From NCBI GenBank assembly GCA_016292575.1, contig JAEDIH010000020.1, forward strand, positions 1-18,769: DNA of 18,769 nt, in the 5' to 3' direction. Made by a program: the position numbers and the translations under genes. Source of the stretch: Clostridiaceae bacterium. GTDB taxonomy: Bacteria > Bacillota > Clostridia > Oscillospirales > Acutalibacteraceae. Under the pieces are notes generated by a model, which was not told where the DNA came from, did not search any database, and was given only the letters and a program-made list of their open reading frames with translations. Below, in pieces: positions 6,294 through 15,086 of this stretch (the stretch's first letter is position 1; each line of letters begins with the position of its first letter).

Positions 6294-7772
6294 TCACTTA
6301 TAATCCGAAATCCTGTAAAACTCCAAAATGCGCTTTTTACGCTGCAGGAGCTCGTCAAAACGGTCAATATATTCATACGGGTATTTGAAATTAAAAATTC
6401 GTTCGATATCCGGTGACACGGGTGAACGAAGCTTTGTTACCGCGCCGGCACCGCAGGCAAGAACGGTGTGGCATTCCTCCATCATATAGACGTTATAGCG
6501 GCACTCAAAGCCCCTTTTTGCCCAACCGACATTTTCAAGATTGCCGAGACACTTGCTTTGCCTGTACATATAATACGGCTCGTACCCCGCTTTAAAAAGC
6601 GTTTCAAAGGCAAAGGAGAGCATTTTCTGCGCTTCGGCGGCGCTGCCCTTTTCCTTTTCCTCGGTAACAAGATTTGACGAGCGCTTGAGCGCAAGGGTAT
6701 GAACGGTAATGTTCTCCGGCTCAAAGGAAAGCGTTTTCAAAAGCGTTCTGCAAAAGCTTTCAAACGTATCCGTCGGCAGGCCGGCAATGAGATCCATGTT
6801 GATATTTTTAAAGCCATGCTCCCGTGCCATCAGAATTGCCTTTTCGGTCATTGCCGAGGTATGGCGGCGGCCTATTGCCTCAAGAACGCTGTCGGAAAAG
6901 GTCTGAGGATTAATGCTGATGCGTCCGGCACCGCAGTTTTTGATAACCTCAAGCTTTTCATCGTCAACGCTGTCCGGTCTGCCCGCTTCAATAGTATATT
7001 CGCAGTTTTCGGTAATATTAAAATTATCCGCAACGGAATCTGTAATCTTTTTTAGAAGCGGCGCAGAAAGCGCAGTCGGCGTTCCTCCGCCGAAATATAC
7101 GCTCTCAAGCTTCAGCGAAAGCTTTTTTGCAATTTTTCCGGTTTCCTCAAGCTCCCTGCAAAGCAGCCGCACATAAGGCTCCATGAGCTTTTTTGCGCTC
7201 TCGTTCGAGTGTGAAACAAACGAACAATAACTGCAGCGGGTCGGACAAAACGGAATTGAAACATAGAGACTAAACGAATCCTTTTTGCTTTTTTTAATTA
7301 TCGGCTGCTCCTTTTTTGAAACAAAGGAAGCGAGCCTTATCTTTTCATCGCTGACAAAAAGCTCGTTTGAAAAATACTCCTTTGTCCTTTCCTCGCCCCA
7401 TTTTGCGCAAAGGTTCGTCATCAGCTTTGCCGGTCTGACTCCGGTGAGTATTCCCCACGGCGGAGTGTAGCCCGTTGCCATTTTAAGCAGGTTGAAAAGC
7501 AGCCCGGCAAGCTTGCGCTCAAAAAAGCTGTCCTCGGTGTCGTCAAAAAGCTTTTCGGAAAGAGGAAATTCCTTTTCTTCGTGCAGTACCGTGTCAAGGG
7601 AGACTTTGACGGAAATTACGGCACCGCCGCTTGTTTTTTCAAGCTTTGTTTCAATAAAACGCAGGCTGCCGTCGTTTTCGCGGACGGTTTCAATCTTTTC
7701 GTTCGGAAAGAAAACGCGGACAAGGTTTTCCGTTTCATAATGGTAGGTATGATTTATGATTATCAGCTTCAT
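6294..7772 (-). CDS. hemZ: Radical SAM coproporphyrinogen III dehydrogenase-like protein HemZ
   Basis: 492 aa. The radical SAM cluster-binding motif is C176-PTR-C180-SY-C183, followed by YFGGGTPT at 226-233 (SAM binding). The HemZ-specific PWGILTGVRPAKL is at about 105-116, in an N-terminal domain that separates this branch from HemN and HemW. HemZ is annotated as an oxygen-independent coproporphyrinogen III oxidase, but many clostridia carrying it lack a full haem pathway, so the physiological substrate is uncertain. The start ATG overlaps the upstream hydrolase stop as ATGA (7769-7772). Its place after dtd and the MBL gene is common in Clostridia, where hisS often follows; here it is the kinase instead. 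Confidence 0.92.
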   Translation of the reverse strand: MKLIIINHTYHYETENLVRVFFPNEKIETVRENDGSLRFIETKLEKTSGGAVISVKVSLDTVLHEEKEFPLSEKLFDDTEDSFFERKLAGLLFNLLKMATGYTPPWGILTGVRPAKLMTNLCAKWGEERTKEYFSNELFVSDEKIRLASFVSKKEQPIIKKSKKDSFSLYVSIPFCPTRCSYCSFVSHSNESAKKLMEPYVRLLCRELEETGKIAKKLSLKLESVYFGGGTPTALSAPLLKKITDSVADNFNITENCEYTIEAGRPDSVDDEKLEVIKNCGAGRISINPQTFSDSVLEAIGRRHTSAMTEKAILMAREHGFKNINMDLIAGLPTDTFESFCRTLLKTLSFEPENITVHTLALKRSSNLVTEEKEKGSAAEAQKMLSFAFETLFKAGYEPYYMYRQSKCLGNLENVGWAKRGFECRYNVYMMEECHTVLACGAGAVTKLRSPVSPDIERIFNFKYPYEYIDRFDELLQRKKRILEFYRISDYK

Positions 7773-8410
7773 TTTGCGTCCTTTAAATATACATTATGCT
7801 TTCTTTCGTTGTCAAGCGTTGTGAGCATATTATGTCCGGGATAGACCTTTCTGTCTCCCTCAAGCGAAGCTAGGCGCTTTACGCTTTTGATAATATCCTC
7901 AAAGCTGCCGCTTTTGAAGTCCGTGCGACCGACAGAGCCGTAAAAAAGCGTATCGCCGCTGAAAATTTTATCACCGATGAGATAGCAGACGCTGCCCTCA
8001 GTATGACCGGGGGTATGCATGACCTCGATTGCGCCGTCAGCAAAGGGAAGCTTATCGCCGTTGCGGACAACAATGTCCGCCTTTTCGGGAAGCTCACCGT
8101 CAAAGCCGAACGTGTCAAGCAGCGACTTTTCCTCATTAGTAAAGCAGTCGGCGTCCTTTTCATGAATAACAATTTTTCCGCCGTAATTCTTCTGAACATT
8201 GAAAACGCCCATGATGTGGTCAAAATGACCGTGCGTGAGAAGAATATAGCGAAGCTTCCCCTCTTTCACGTCCTGCAAAAGCTTTTTGAGCGAAGCGTCA
8301 TATGTTCCGGGGTCAACTATAAAGCACTCGTCCGTCTGAGTGTCGGTAACAAGATAGCAGTTAGTTGCCATATAGCCCACAGGGTAGCCCTCAACCTTAA
8401 GTTTCATCAT
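7769..8410 (-). CDS. Metallo-beta-lactamase-fold hydrolase, glyoxalase II/YqgX-like
   Basis: 213 aa, the usual size for short cytosolic MBL-fold hydrolases. The metal ligands are all present: THGHFDH at 59-65, HTPGH at 132-136, SGD at 151-153 and PGH at 191-193. This set binds two metals and activates water. Relatives include hydroxyacylglutathione hydrolase and YqgX-type thioesterases; low-GC Firmicutes often lack glutathione, so the substrate may be another thiol ester. There are two adjacent ATG codons; the first overlaps the dtd stop as ATGA (8407-8410). The C-terminal glutathione-binding domain of true glyoxalase II is absent. The role of this gene in the relA-dtd-hemZ operon is unknown. 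Confidence 0.9.
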   Translation of the reverse strand: MMKLKVEGYPVGYMATNCYLVTDTQTDECFIVDPGTYDASLKKLLQDVKEGKLRYILLTHGHFDHIMGVFNVQKNYGGKIVIHEKDADCFTNEEKSLLDTFGFDGELPEKADIVVRNGDKLPFADGAIEVMHTPGHTEGSVCYLIGDKIFSGDTLFYGSVGRTDFKSGSFEDIIKSVKRLASLEGDRKVYPGHNMLTTLDNERKHNVYLKDAK

Positions 8411-8874
8411 TTAACCGCCTTTTTTGTCCAGATATCGGTGTCCATAACAATAGTAACGGGACCGTCGTTGCAAAGCTCAACGGTCATGTCAGCGCCGAAA
8501 ACGCCGTACTGAACATTATCAACACCGTATTTTTTGAGTTCCTCGCCGAAAGCGAGATAGAGCCTTTCTGCCTCGCTGACGGGAGCGGAAAGCGTGAACG
8601 ACGGTCTGCGTCCCTTTGCAAGGTCGGCGCAGAGAGTGAACTGCGAAACAAGCAGCACCGAACCGCCTGCCTGAGAGAGCGAAAGATTCATTTTATCGTT
8701 TTCATCGGAAAAAATCCTGATTTCGCCAACCTTTTTTGCAAGCAGCCGCATTTCCTCGTCCGTATCGCCGTCCATTACGCCCAGAAGAACCATAAAGCCC
8801 TTTTGAATTTCTCCCGTTACCTTTCCGTAAGCGGTGACCTTTGCTTTTGTCACCCTTTGAATTACACAACGCAT
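8407..8874 (-). CDS. dtd: D-aminoacyl-tRNA deacylase
   Basis: 155 aa, slightly above the usual 145-150. It begins MRCVIQRVTKAKV, and carries SQFTLCAD at 77-84, GRRPSF at 88-93 and the NDGPVT segment at 136-141, whose Gly-cisPro pair rejects L-aminoacyl substrates. The enzyme hydrolyses D-aminoacyl-tRNA (and glycine wrongly attached to tRNA-Ala) using substrate RNA groups. GGAGAA at 8881-8886 precedes the ATG by 6 bases. It sits between relA and the MBL gene as in many Firmicutes, 42 bp after relA. Confidence 0.96.
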   Translation of the reverse strand: MRCVIQRVTKAKVTAYGKVTGEIQKGFMVLLGVMDGDTDEEMRLLAKKVGEIRIFSDENDKMNLSLSQAGGSVLLVSQFTLCADLAKGRRPSFTLSAPVSEAERLYLAFGEELKKYGVDNVQYGVFGADMTVELCNDGPVTIVMDTDIWTKKAVK

Positions 8875-8916
8875 ATTTTATTCTCCGTCAGTCTGTATTT
8901 TAAGTCAGCAAAAAAC

Positions 8917-11172
8917 TTACAAGCCGGATCTTTCCACCTCAAGAACGCCCTTGATTTTTTTCAGCTTTTCTCCAACGGATCTGAGGTGTTCGGCGGAATT
9001 GACCGTGATGGTCAGATATATTGCGCTGCGACCGTCCTTTGTTTCCTTGGTGAATATGGAATGAATCATAACGTGCATATTTGCAAGCTGACCGGAAAGG
9101 TCAGCGAGCATACCGACGCGGTTAATGCACGTCACGCACAAAGTTACGCGGTAGGAATCGGAAACCTTGGTATCCCAGCGCGCATTGATCCAGCGCTCGG
9201 GTTCGGCGCATTTTGAAATATCCTTGGGAACATTCGTGCAGCCTCGCGTATGAATGGAAACGCCGTGTCCCCTTGTAATAAAACCGATTATCTCATCACC
9301 CGGCAGCGGATCGCAGCAGCGCGAAAACTTGATAAGGCAGTTGTCAATGCCCTCAATAAGAATGCCCTCAGGCGAGCGCACCGTCTTTTTTGCCGTTGTG
9401 AGCGTTGACGGCTCCGGCTCGCTTTGCGCCTGAGCCGGCTTTGATTCTTTAACAAGCCTTGCGTAATCCTCCTTGATGCGGGGAATCAGCTTGTTGAGCG
9501 AAAGTCCGCCGTAGCCGATTGCAGCAAGAAGATCATCCGCAGTTGCAAGCTTCTGCCTTTCCGCAACCTTTAAAAGGAAGTCCTGAAGCTGCTTTTCGGG
9601 AAGATTGATGCCGTTGCGTTTGAATTCGCGGTCAACCTCGTCCTTTCCGCGGAGAATGTTCTCCTCCCGGCATTCCTTTTTAAACCAGCTTTTAATTTTG
9701 CTGCGCGCAGAGCTTGTTTTTGCAATCTTGAGCCAATCGCGGCTCGGTCCGCGCGGAGCTGAGGAGGTGAGAATTTCAATAATCTCGCCGTTATTGACTT
9801 TATGATCGAGGGTGGTTATTCTTCCGTCCACCTTTGCGCCTATCATTCTTGAGCCGACTGCTGAGTGAATGGCATAGGCAAAGTCAACAATGGACGAGCC
9901 CATGGGAAGACTGATTACATCGCCCTTGGGTGTGAAGGCAAAAACCTCGTCCGGAGTAAAATCGGTTTTGATAACGTTGACAATTTCTTCAACGTCATCG
10001 CTTTCCTTTTGGTTTTCAAGCAGCTGCCTTATCCATGCAAGGCGCTCTTCAAACTTTGCTTTTCCGTTGATGCCGAGCTTATATTTCCAGTGCGCGGCAA
10101 TTCCGTATTCGGCGGTGTGGTGCATTTCCCACGTTCTTATCTGAACCTCAAATGGAATTCCGTCCTTTCCGATAACGGTCGTGTGGAGCGACTGATACAT
10201 ATTCGGCTTCGGCGTGGAGATATAATCCTTGAATCTGCCCGGCAGAGGGTTGAACATATCGTGAATTATGCCGAGACAGTAATAGCACTCGAAAACCGAG
10301 TCAACGATGATTCTTACGGCGTAAATGTCGTAAATTTCATCTATAGTCCTGCCCTGCATATAGGTCTTTCTGTATATTCCGTGAACGCTCTTTATGCGGC
10401 CGGAAATGTGCGCATTGGGAACCTCCCCCAGCACACGGTCGCTTATCTGCTTTTTGATATCGTCCAGAAAAGCCTGACGTGACTCAACCTGCGATTCGAG
10501 CGTGGTGGCAATCTCCTTATATGCAACAGGGTCAAGATAGCTGATTGCAAGGTCCTCAAGCTCCTCCTTGAACGCTCTGATACCGAGGCGGTGAGCAATG
10601 GGAGCATAAATTTCAAGCGTTTCGCGCGCTTTGAAGCGGCGCTTTTCCTCGGGCATAAAGCGCAGTGTACGCATATTATGGACGCGGTCGGCAAGCTTTA
10701 TGATAATGACCCTTATATCGCGGCTCATTGCAAGGAACATTTTGCGGACATTCTCGCTCTGCTGCTGCTCCATGAGCATAAGCCGTTCTTCCTTGGTTGC
10801 GTCGTCATCGCTGTGGGTTTTGTTTGTGGTTATCTGACCGAGCTTTGTGACTCCGTCAACAAGCTGCTCAATGGTTTCGCCGAATTTTTTCCTTATCTCC
10901 TCGTCGGTAACGGGTGTATCCTCAACAACGTCATGAAGCAGCGCGGCGCAGATTGAATCCGCGTCCATGCCCATTTCCGCAAGGATCTGAGCCACTGCAA
11001 CCGGGTGAATAATATACGGCTCGCCGGAGCGGCGCTTCTGGCCGTCATGCGCTTTTTCCGCAAAATGATACGCTTCGGTTATCCTATTGATATCCGGCTC
11101 GGAAAAGCCGGTTGTTTTGACGGTGTTAAACAGCTTGTCAAAGCCGTCTTTTTCATAGTGATGTACGTCCAT
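8917..11172 (-). CDS. relA: Bifunctional (p)ppGpp synthetase/hydrolase Rel
   Basis: 751 aa. The N-terminal HD hydrolase domain has HP at 56-57 and LLHDVVED at 79-85. The synthetase domain has GRIKS at 258-262, GRFKDYIS at 312-319 and NMYQSLHT at 324-331; the RFKD variant at 313-316 is the one found in bifunctional Rel enzymes rather than EFDD of monofunctional RelA. A TGS domain follows (about 407-470), then a zinc-finger-like segment with RCCDPLPGD at 618-626, and a C-terminal ACT domain (about 675-745) for ribosome sensing. The frame is open 48 codons further upstream into recJ, but AAGGAGG at 11180-11186, 7 bases before ATG, sets the start. About 13 extra residues appear near 114-136 relative to the typical loop in the hydrolase domain. 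It makes and degrades the alarmone of the stringent response. Confidence 0.97.
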   Translation of the reverse strand: MDVHHYEKDGFDKLFNTVKTTGFSEPDINRITEAYHFAEKAHDGQKRRSGEPYIIHPVAVAQILAEMGMDADSICAALLHDVVEDTPVTDEEIRKKFGETIEQLVDGVTKLGQITTNKTHSDDDATKEERLMLMEQQQSENVRKMFLAMSRDIRVIIIKLADRVHNMRTLRFMPEEKRRFKARETLEIYAPIAHRLGIRAFKEELEDLAISYLDPVAYKEIATTLESQVESRQAFLDDIKKQISDRVLGEVPNAHISGRIKSVHGIYRKTYMQGRTIDEIYDIYAVRIIVDSVFECYYCLGIIHDMFNPLPGRFKDYISTPKPNMYQSLHTTVIGKDGIPFEVQIRTWEMHHTAEYGIAAHWKYKLGINGKAKFEERLAWIRQLLENQKESDDVEEIVNVIKTDFTPDEVFAFTPKGDVISLPMGSSIVDFAYAIHSAVGSRMIGAKVDGRITTLDHKVNNGEIIEILTSSAPRGPSRDWLKIAKTSSARSKIKSWFKKECREENILRGKDEVDREFKRNGINLPEKQLQDFLLKVAERQKLATADDLLAAIGYGGLSLNKLIPRIKEDYARLVKESKPAQAQSEPEPSTLTTAKKTVRSPEGILIEGIDNCLIKFSRCCDPLPGDEIIGFITRGHGVSIHTRGCTNVPKDISKCAEPERWINARWDTKVSDSYRVTLCVTCINRVGMLADLSGQLANMHVMIHSIFTKETKDGRSAIYLTITVNSAEHLRSVGEKLKKIKGVLEVERSGL

Positions 11173-11179
11173 TATCCAC

Positions 11180-11186
11180 CCTCCTT
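11180..11186 (-). promoter_or_regulatory. Ribosome binding site fixing the relA start
   Basis: AAGGAGG lies 7 bases before the ATG and touches the recJ stop codon (11186-11188). It excludes the 48-codon upstream extension of the frame. Confidence 0.85.
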
Positions 11187-13219
11187 CACTTCGCAATACT
11201 TTCAAGATACGCCATAAGACCGGAATCCGCAAGGTTAACTTTTTTGTCCGCGCCGCAAAGCGTAATTTTTCCGTCTGCCTTTTTAAGAATACCGAGTTCG
11301 CAAAGGATATCAACACTCAAAAGCACCCGGCAGGCGTTTGAACCGTCGCCGCCGAGGCGATAGCAGAGAATATCGCTGTCGCCGGAAAAGCCGCCCTCAT
11401 TTTTCAGAAAACGGTAAACCGATGCAACAAACGCGCGGTCAACCTTTGCCAGCGCGGCGTGCTCGGGTCTGACGCTCTCTTTTCTGCGTATCTTTTCATA
11501 AAGGCGAACTGAACGCAGATATTTTTCATCGTCCGTTCCCGCCATTCTTATGTCTTTTATGTATATGCTGACCTTGGTCTGCCCCATATATTCGTTTTTT
11601 TCAAGTCTGACGGCAAGATCGACCCTGTCTCCCCTGCGGTAGGGGAAGGAATCAAACGGTGTTGAAAACTTGAGTGCGGTAATGTTTGCCCTGTCCTTGG
11701 TAAGGTTCAGCCGAACGTGCTTTCCGCCCTTGAGCGGCTGAACGGAATTTATCGTCATATCAAACAGACCGAAAAGCGGCTGCGGATTGCCGGCGCCGAA
11801 CGGTTCAAGACTTTCAATAACCGGGATAAGCTCGGCGGAAATGAACTGCGGCTTGAGTCTGCAGTCAAGACGCAGAGAGGCAAACGGCATCTGCACCGTT
11901 TTTGCGTATTCGTTAATTCTTCTGCGAAATTCCGGTATATCCCCGGCTCTGATGCCGAAGCCTGCCGCAAGCGTATGACCGCCGAAATGGGTCAGAAGGT
12001 CTGAAACGCTGTTGATGGCGTCATAAAGCGAAAAGCCCTCAATGCTTCTGCCCGACCCCTTTGCCGAAACGCCGTTACTTGTGATAACCACGCACGGCTT
12101 CAGATAGCGGTCGACGAACCTTGCGGCAACTATTCCGATAACGCCGCCGTGCCAGCCCTCGCCGTCAAAAACAAGGACGCGGTCAAACGCCCTTTCCGGG
12201 TTTTGCTCAAGCTGCTTTTGCGCCTCAAGGGTAATCTGCTGCTCAAACTCCTGCCGCTTTGCGTTTGCAAGGTCAATCTCGCAGGCAATTTCCTTTGCGC
12301 GTTCCTCGTTCTGACTGATGAGAAGCTCAAACGCCTTGTCCGCGCGTTCAAGCCTGCCTATGGCGTTTATGCGCGGAACAATGCCGAACGCAACGCCGCT
12401 TGCGCCGAGCGCCTTTTCCGCCGTTCCGGAAACCTCGCGCAGCGCTTTGATTCCGATGTTTTCGCCGGAATTAATCTTTTCTATTCCGCGCCTGACGATT
12501 GTGCGGTTTTCTCCCGTTAAAGGAACAATATCGGCTATTGTTCCGACAGCAATGAGATCGGCAAAGTTTTCAAGTATCTCCTCGCTTTCGCCGTCCGAAA
12601 GAGCGCAGATTAGCTTGAACGCAACGCCGACGCCTGCCCAGTCCTCAAAATCGGCAGTATCGTCCTCCCTGTGGGGATCAACAACGGCTTCGGCCTTAGG
12701 CAAAACGGATCCGACCTTATGGTGATCGGTAACAACAAGCTCCATTCCAAGCTCATAGATGCGCTCGGCCTCGGCAATGGCGGAAATCCCGTTATCCACC
12801 GTTACGATAAGCTTCACCGAGTCCGCCGCAAGCGTTTCCACGGCGCGGATATTAAGACCGTAGCCCTCGGCTTCCCTGTCGGGAATATAGCAGACAACGT
12901 CAGCACCGAGCATTTCAAGATAGAGATACAGAAGCGAGGAGGCGGTAACTCCGTCGGCATCGTAATCGCCGTAGACGGCAATTTTTTCGTTTTGCTCAAG
13001 AGCGCGGTTAATTCTTTCGACCGCCTTGTCCATATCTCTGATGGAAAAAGGATCGCAAAAAGCAGCGTCAGAGGAAAAGAACTCCTCAACCTCCTCTTTG
13101 CTTGTTATTCCGCGCGAAACCAAAAGAAGCGAAGCAAACGGGTCGATTGAGCAGGCGGCGGAAAGCTCGCTTGCTTTTTCCTTGTCAAGATTTGAAACGC
13201 ACCACTTTCTTCTCGGCAT
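11186..13219 (-). CDS. recJ: Single-stranded-DNA-specific exonuclease RecJ
   Basis: 677 aa. DHH-phosphoesterase motifs are in order: YGDYDADG at 83-90, DNG at 142-144, DHH at 165-167 and DPHR at 181-184. RINAIGRL follows at 284-290, then the DHHA1 motif GGHTLAAGFG at 413-422. An OB-fold-like nucleic-acid-binding region and a C-terminal extension follow. RecJ degrades single-stranded DNA 5' to 3' in recombination and mismatch/base-excision repair, often alongside RecQ, which is the adjacent gene here. AAAGGAG at 13228-13234 precedes the ATG by 8 bases. A strong promoter spans the recQ/recJ junction, so recJ heads its own operon. The apt gene frequently found between recJ and relA is absent; only 13 bases separate them. 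Confidence 0.96.
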   Translation of the reverse strand: MPRRKWCVSNLDKEKASELSAACSIDPFASLLLVSRGITSKEEVEEFFSSDAAFCDPFSIRDMDKAVERINRALEQNEKIAVYGDYDADGVTASSLLYLYLEMLGADVVCYIPDREAEGYGLNIRAVETLAADSVKLIVTVDNGISAIAEAERIYELGMELVVTDHHKVGSVLPKAEAVVDPHREDDTADFEDWAGVGVAFKLICALSDGESEEILENFADLIAVGTIADIVPLTGENRTIVRRGIEKINSGENIGIKALREVSGTAEKALGASGVAFGIVPRINAIGRLERADKAFELLISQNEERAKEIACEIDLANAKRQEFEQQITLEAQKQLEQNPERAFDRVLVFDGEGWHGGVIGIVAARFVDRYLKPCVVITSNGVSAKGSGRSIEGFSLYDAINSVSDLLTHFGGHTLAAGFGIRAGDIPEFRRRINEYAKTVQMPFASLRLDCRLKPQFISAELIPVIESLEPFGAGNPQPLFGLFDMTINSVQPLKGGKHVRLNLTKDRANITALKFSTPFDSFPYRRGDRVDLAVRLEKNEYMGQTKVSIYIKDIRMAGTDDEKYLRSVRLYEKIRRKESVRPEHAALAKVDRAFVASVYRFLKNEGGFSGDSDILCYRLGGDGSNACRVLLSVDILCELGILKKADGKITLCGADKKVNLADSGLMAYLESIAK

Positions 13220-13254
13220 CTGCTTTGCTCCTTTCGTAAAAAATGTAACGTAAC

Positions 13255-13283
13255 ATTATATCACTTTCTTTTGCTCTTTTCAA
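13255..13283 (-). promoter_or_regulatory. Strong sigma-A-like promoter for recJ-relA-dtd operon
   Basis: On the minus strand TTGAAA (13278-13283), 17 bases, perfect TATAAT (13255-13260). The spacer includes the recQ stop codon. The predicted start is near 13248, about 29 nt before the recJ ATG. It is the only strong promoter seen ahead of the long operon down to the flippase. Confidence 0.75.
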
Positions 13284-15078
13284 TATGTTCAGAATGTTCA
13301 TTGATAAGCTTCAGAAAAGCTTCAGCGTATTTCCTTTCCTTTTCGGCGGAAACGCCCGGAACAGCCGCAAACTCCTCATGGGTGCGCGGTCTATTTTGGG
13401 CAATTCTTCTGAGCGTTGCATCGGTAAAAACGGTGAACGGCGGTATGCTCTGCTTCGCTGCAAGCGTTCTTCTCAGCTTATGCAGCTTTCTGTAAAGTGC
13501 GCCGTCAAAGCCTGCGTTCTTCTCTGCGCTTTTCCTTTTCTCCCTCGGGCTCTTTTGTCTCAGCCTCATTGAGCGGAAAAGGACTGCGTGTGCGCGCTCT
13601 GTCAGGTGCAGCGCCCCCTTTTCGTCCTCAAAAAGGCAATCGGCAGACAAAAGATAGACAATGAAATCCTCAATGCTTTTCATCGGCATATCCTCAAGCA
13701 GACCAAAGGTTGAAAGGCGGTCATAGCCCACGGAAACAATATATTCGTCCCTTTCGCCTTTCATGAGCCTTGAGATTACAAAGGCAGGCTCCTTTTCCCT
13801 GACCCTGAAAACGCAGGAAAGCACCTTTTGCGCCGTAACGGTAACGTCCTTTCCGGAAAGCTCTCCCGTGCAGTACGAGCAGTTTTCGCACCTTTCCGGG
13901 GAGGACTCTCCGAAATAGGAGAGTATGTAATGCCGCAGACAGCGGGCGTTTTCGCAATACTCTATCATTGCGCCGAGCTTTTTTAGCTTTGTGCGCCGCA
14001 GGTTCAGCGCGTCAAGCTCCGAAAGCTCCTCGTTCTCCTGAGTGTGGTCAATGAAGTAGCGCTGAATTGCGATATCCTCGCCGGAGTAAAGCAGAATGCA
14101 GAACGCCTCGCTGCCGTCGCGCCCGGCTCTTCCGGCCTCCTGATAGTAGCTTTCAACATCGCCCGGCATATTGTAATGAATAACAAACGAAACGTTGCTT
14201 TTGTCAATCCCCATGCCGAAAGCGTTGGTTGCAATAACAATCTCCTTTTTGTCATTGATAAAAAGCTCCTGATTGCGCCTTCTTATATCTTTGTCAAGCC
14301 CTGCGTGATATTCTGTTACACTGTAGCCCTCAGAGGAAAGGACGGCGTAAAGCTCGTCCGTTTTCTTCCTTGTGGCGCAGTAGATTATGCCGCTTTTTCC
14401 GCTGAAAAGCTCAAGATATCTTTTCAGCGCGGTAAACTTGTTGAGGGGTTTTGCAACTTCAAAATACAGGTTCGGTCTGTCAAAACCGAGTACGGACACA
14501 AACGGCTTTTTAAGACCGAGAAGCTTCACCATATCGCGCCGGACTCTTTCGGTTGCGGTTGCGGTGAACGCACAGACAACCGGTCGCGCTTCAAAGGTGG
14601 CGATAAAATCCCTGACCGCAAGATAGCTCGGTCTGAAATCCTGACCCCACTGCGAAACGCAGTGCGCCTCGTCAACGCAGACAAGGCTGACGCTCAGCAT
14701 TGAGCACATTTCAAGAAAGCTGTGCGATACCAGCCTTTCGGGCGCAACATAGATAATCTTATATTTTCCTCTGAGCGCCTCGCGCAGGGTAAAGGTCTGC
14801 TCGTTTGCGCTCATTGCGCTGTTGATATACGCCGCGGGAATTGAGTTTTGCAAAAGCGCGGACACCTGATCCTTCATCAGTGAAATGAGCGGAGAAACAA
14901 CAACAGTCACACCCGGAAGAAGCAGAGCCGGAACCTGAAAGCAGACGGATTTTCCTGCGCCCGTCGGCATAACACCAACCGTATCGCGCCCGGAAAGGAT
15001 ACTGTCGATAAGCTCCTCCTGCCCGCTTCTGAAGGAGTCATAGCCGAAATGTTTTTTGAGAACTCCGAATTTATCCAT
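13261..15078 (-). CDS. recQ: ATP-dependent DNA helicase RecQ
   Basis: 605 aa from the chosen start. It has the RecQ domain set: Q-motif region FGYDSFRSGQ, Walker A TGAGKS at 39-44, DEAH at 136-139, the aromatic-rich loop QWGQDFRPSY at 143-152, and motif VI QEAGRAGRDG at 313-322. The RQC zinc site is C380, C397, C400, C403, followed by a winged-helix region and a C-terminal HRDC domain (about 526-595). RecQ unwinds DNA 3' to 5' in recombination and fork repair. The frame opens 12 codons earlier, but GAGGTC at 15083-15088 and the family N-terminus support MDKFG. The ribosome site overlaps the stop of the upstream membrane-protein gene, tying the two together translationally. Confidence 0.96.
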   Translation of the reverse strand: MDKFGVLKKHFGYDSFRSGQEELIDSILSGRDTVGVMPTGAGKSVCFQVPALLLPGVTVVVSPLISLMKDQVSALLQNSIPAAYINSAMSANEQTFTLREALRGKYKIIYVAPERLVSHSFLEMCSMLSVSLVCVDEAHCVSQWGQDFRPSYLAVRDFIATFEARPVVCAFTATATERVRRDMVKLLGLKKPFVSVLGFDRPNLYFEVAKPLNKFTALKRYLELFSGKSGIIYCATRKKTDELYAVLSSEGYSVTEYHAGLDKDIRRRNQELFINDKKEIVIATNAFGMGIDKSNVSFVIHYNMPGDVESYYQEAGRAGRDGSEAFCILLYSGEDIAIQRYFIDHTQENEELSELDALNLRRTKLKKLGAMIEYCENARCLRHYILSYFGESSPERCENCSYCTGELSGKDVTVTAQKVLSCVFRVREKEPAFVISRLMKGERDEYIVSVGYDRLSTFGLLEDMPMKSIEDFIVYLLSADCLFEDEKGALHLTERAHAVLFRSMRLRQKSPREKRKSAEKNAGFDGALYRKLHKLRRTLAAKQSIPPFTVFTDATLRRIAQNRPRTHEEFAAVPGVSAEKERKYAEAFLKLINEHSEHIEKSKRK

Positions 15079-15086
15079 GGCTGACC

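Noticed and set aside
11173..11316. 48-residue N-terminal extension of Rel
   Set aside because: It runs inside recJ, is not conserved in the family, and a strong ribosome site precedes the internal ATG.
13241..13260. Hairpin AATGT/ACATT followed by Ts after recQ as a terminator
   Set aside because: The stem is only 5 bp and AT-rich, and it lies downstream of the recJ promoter start, so it would block recJ itself.
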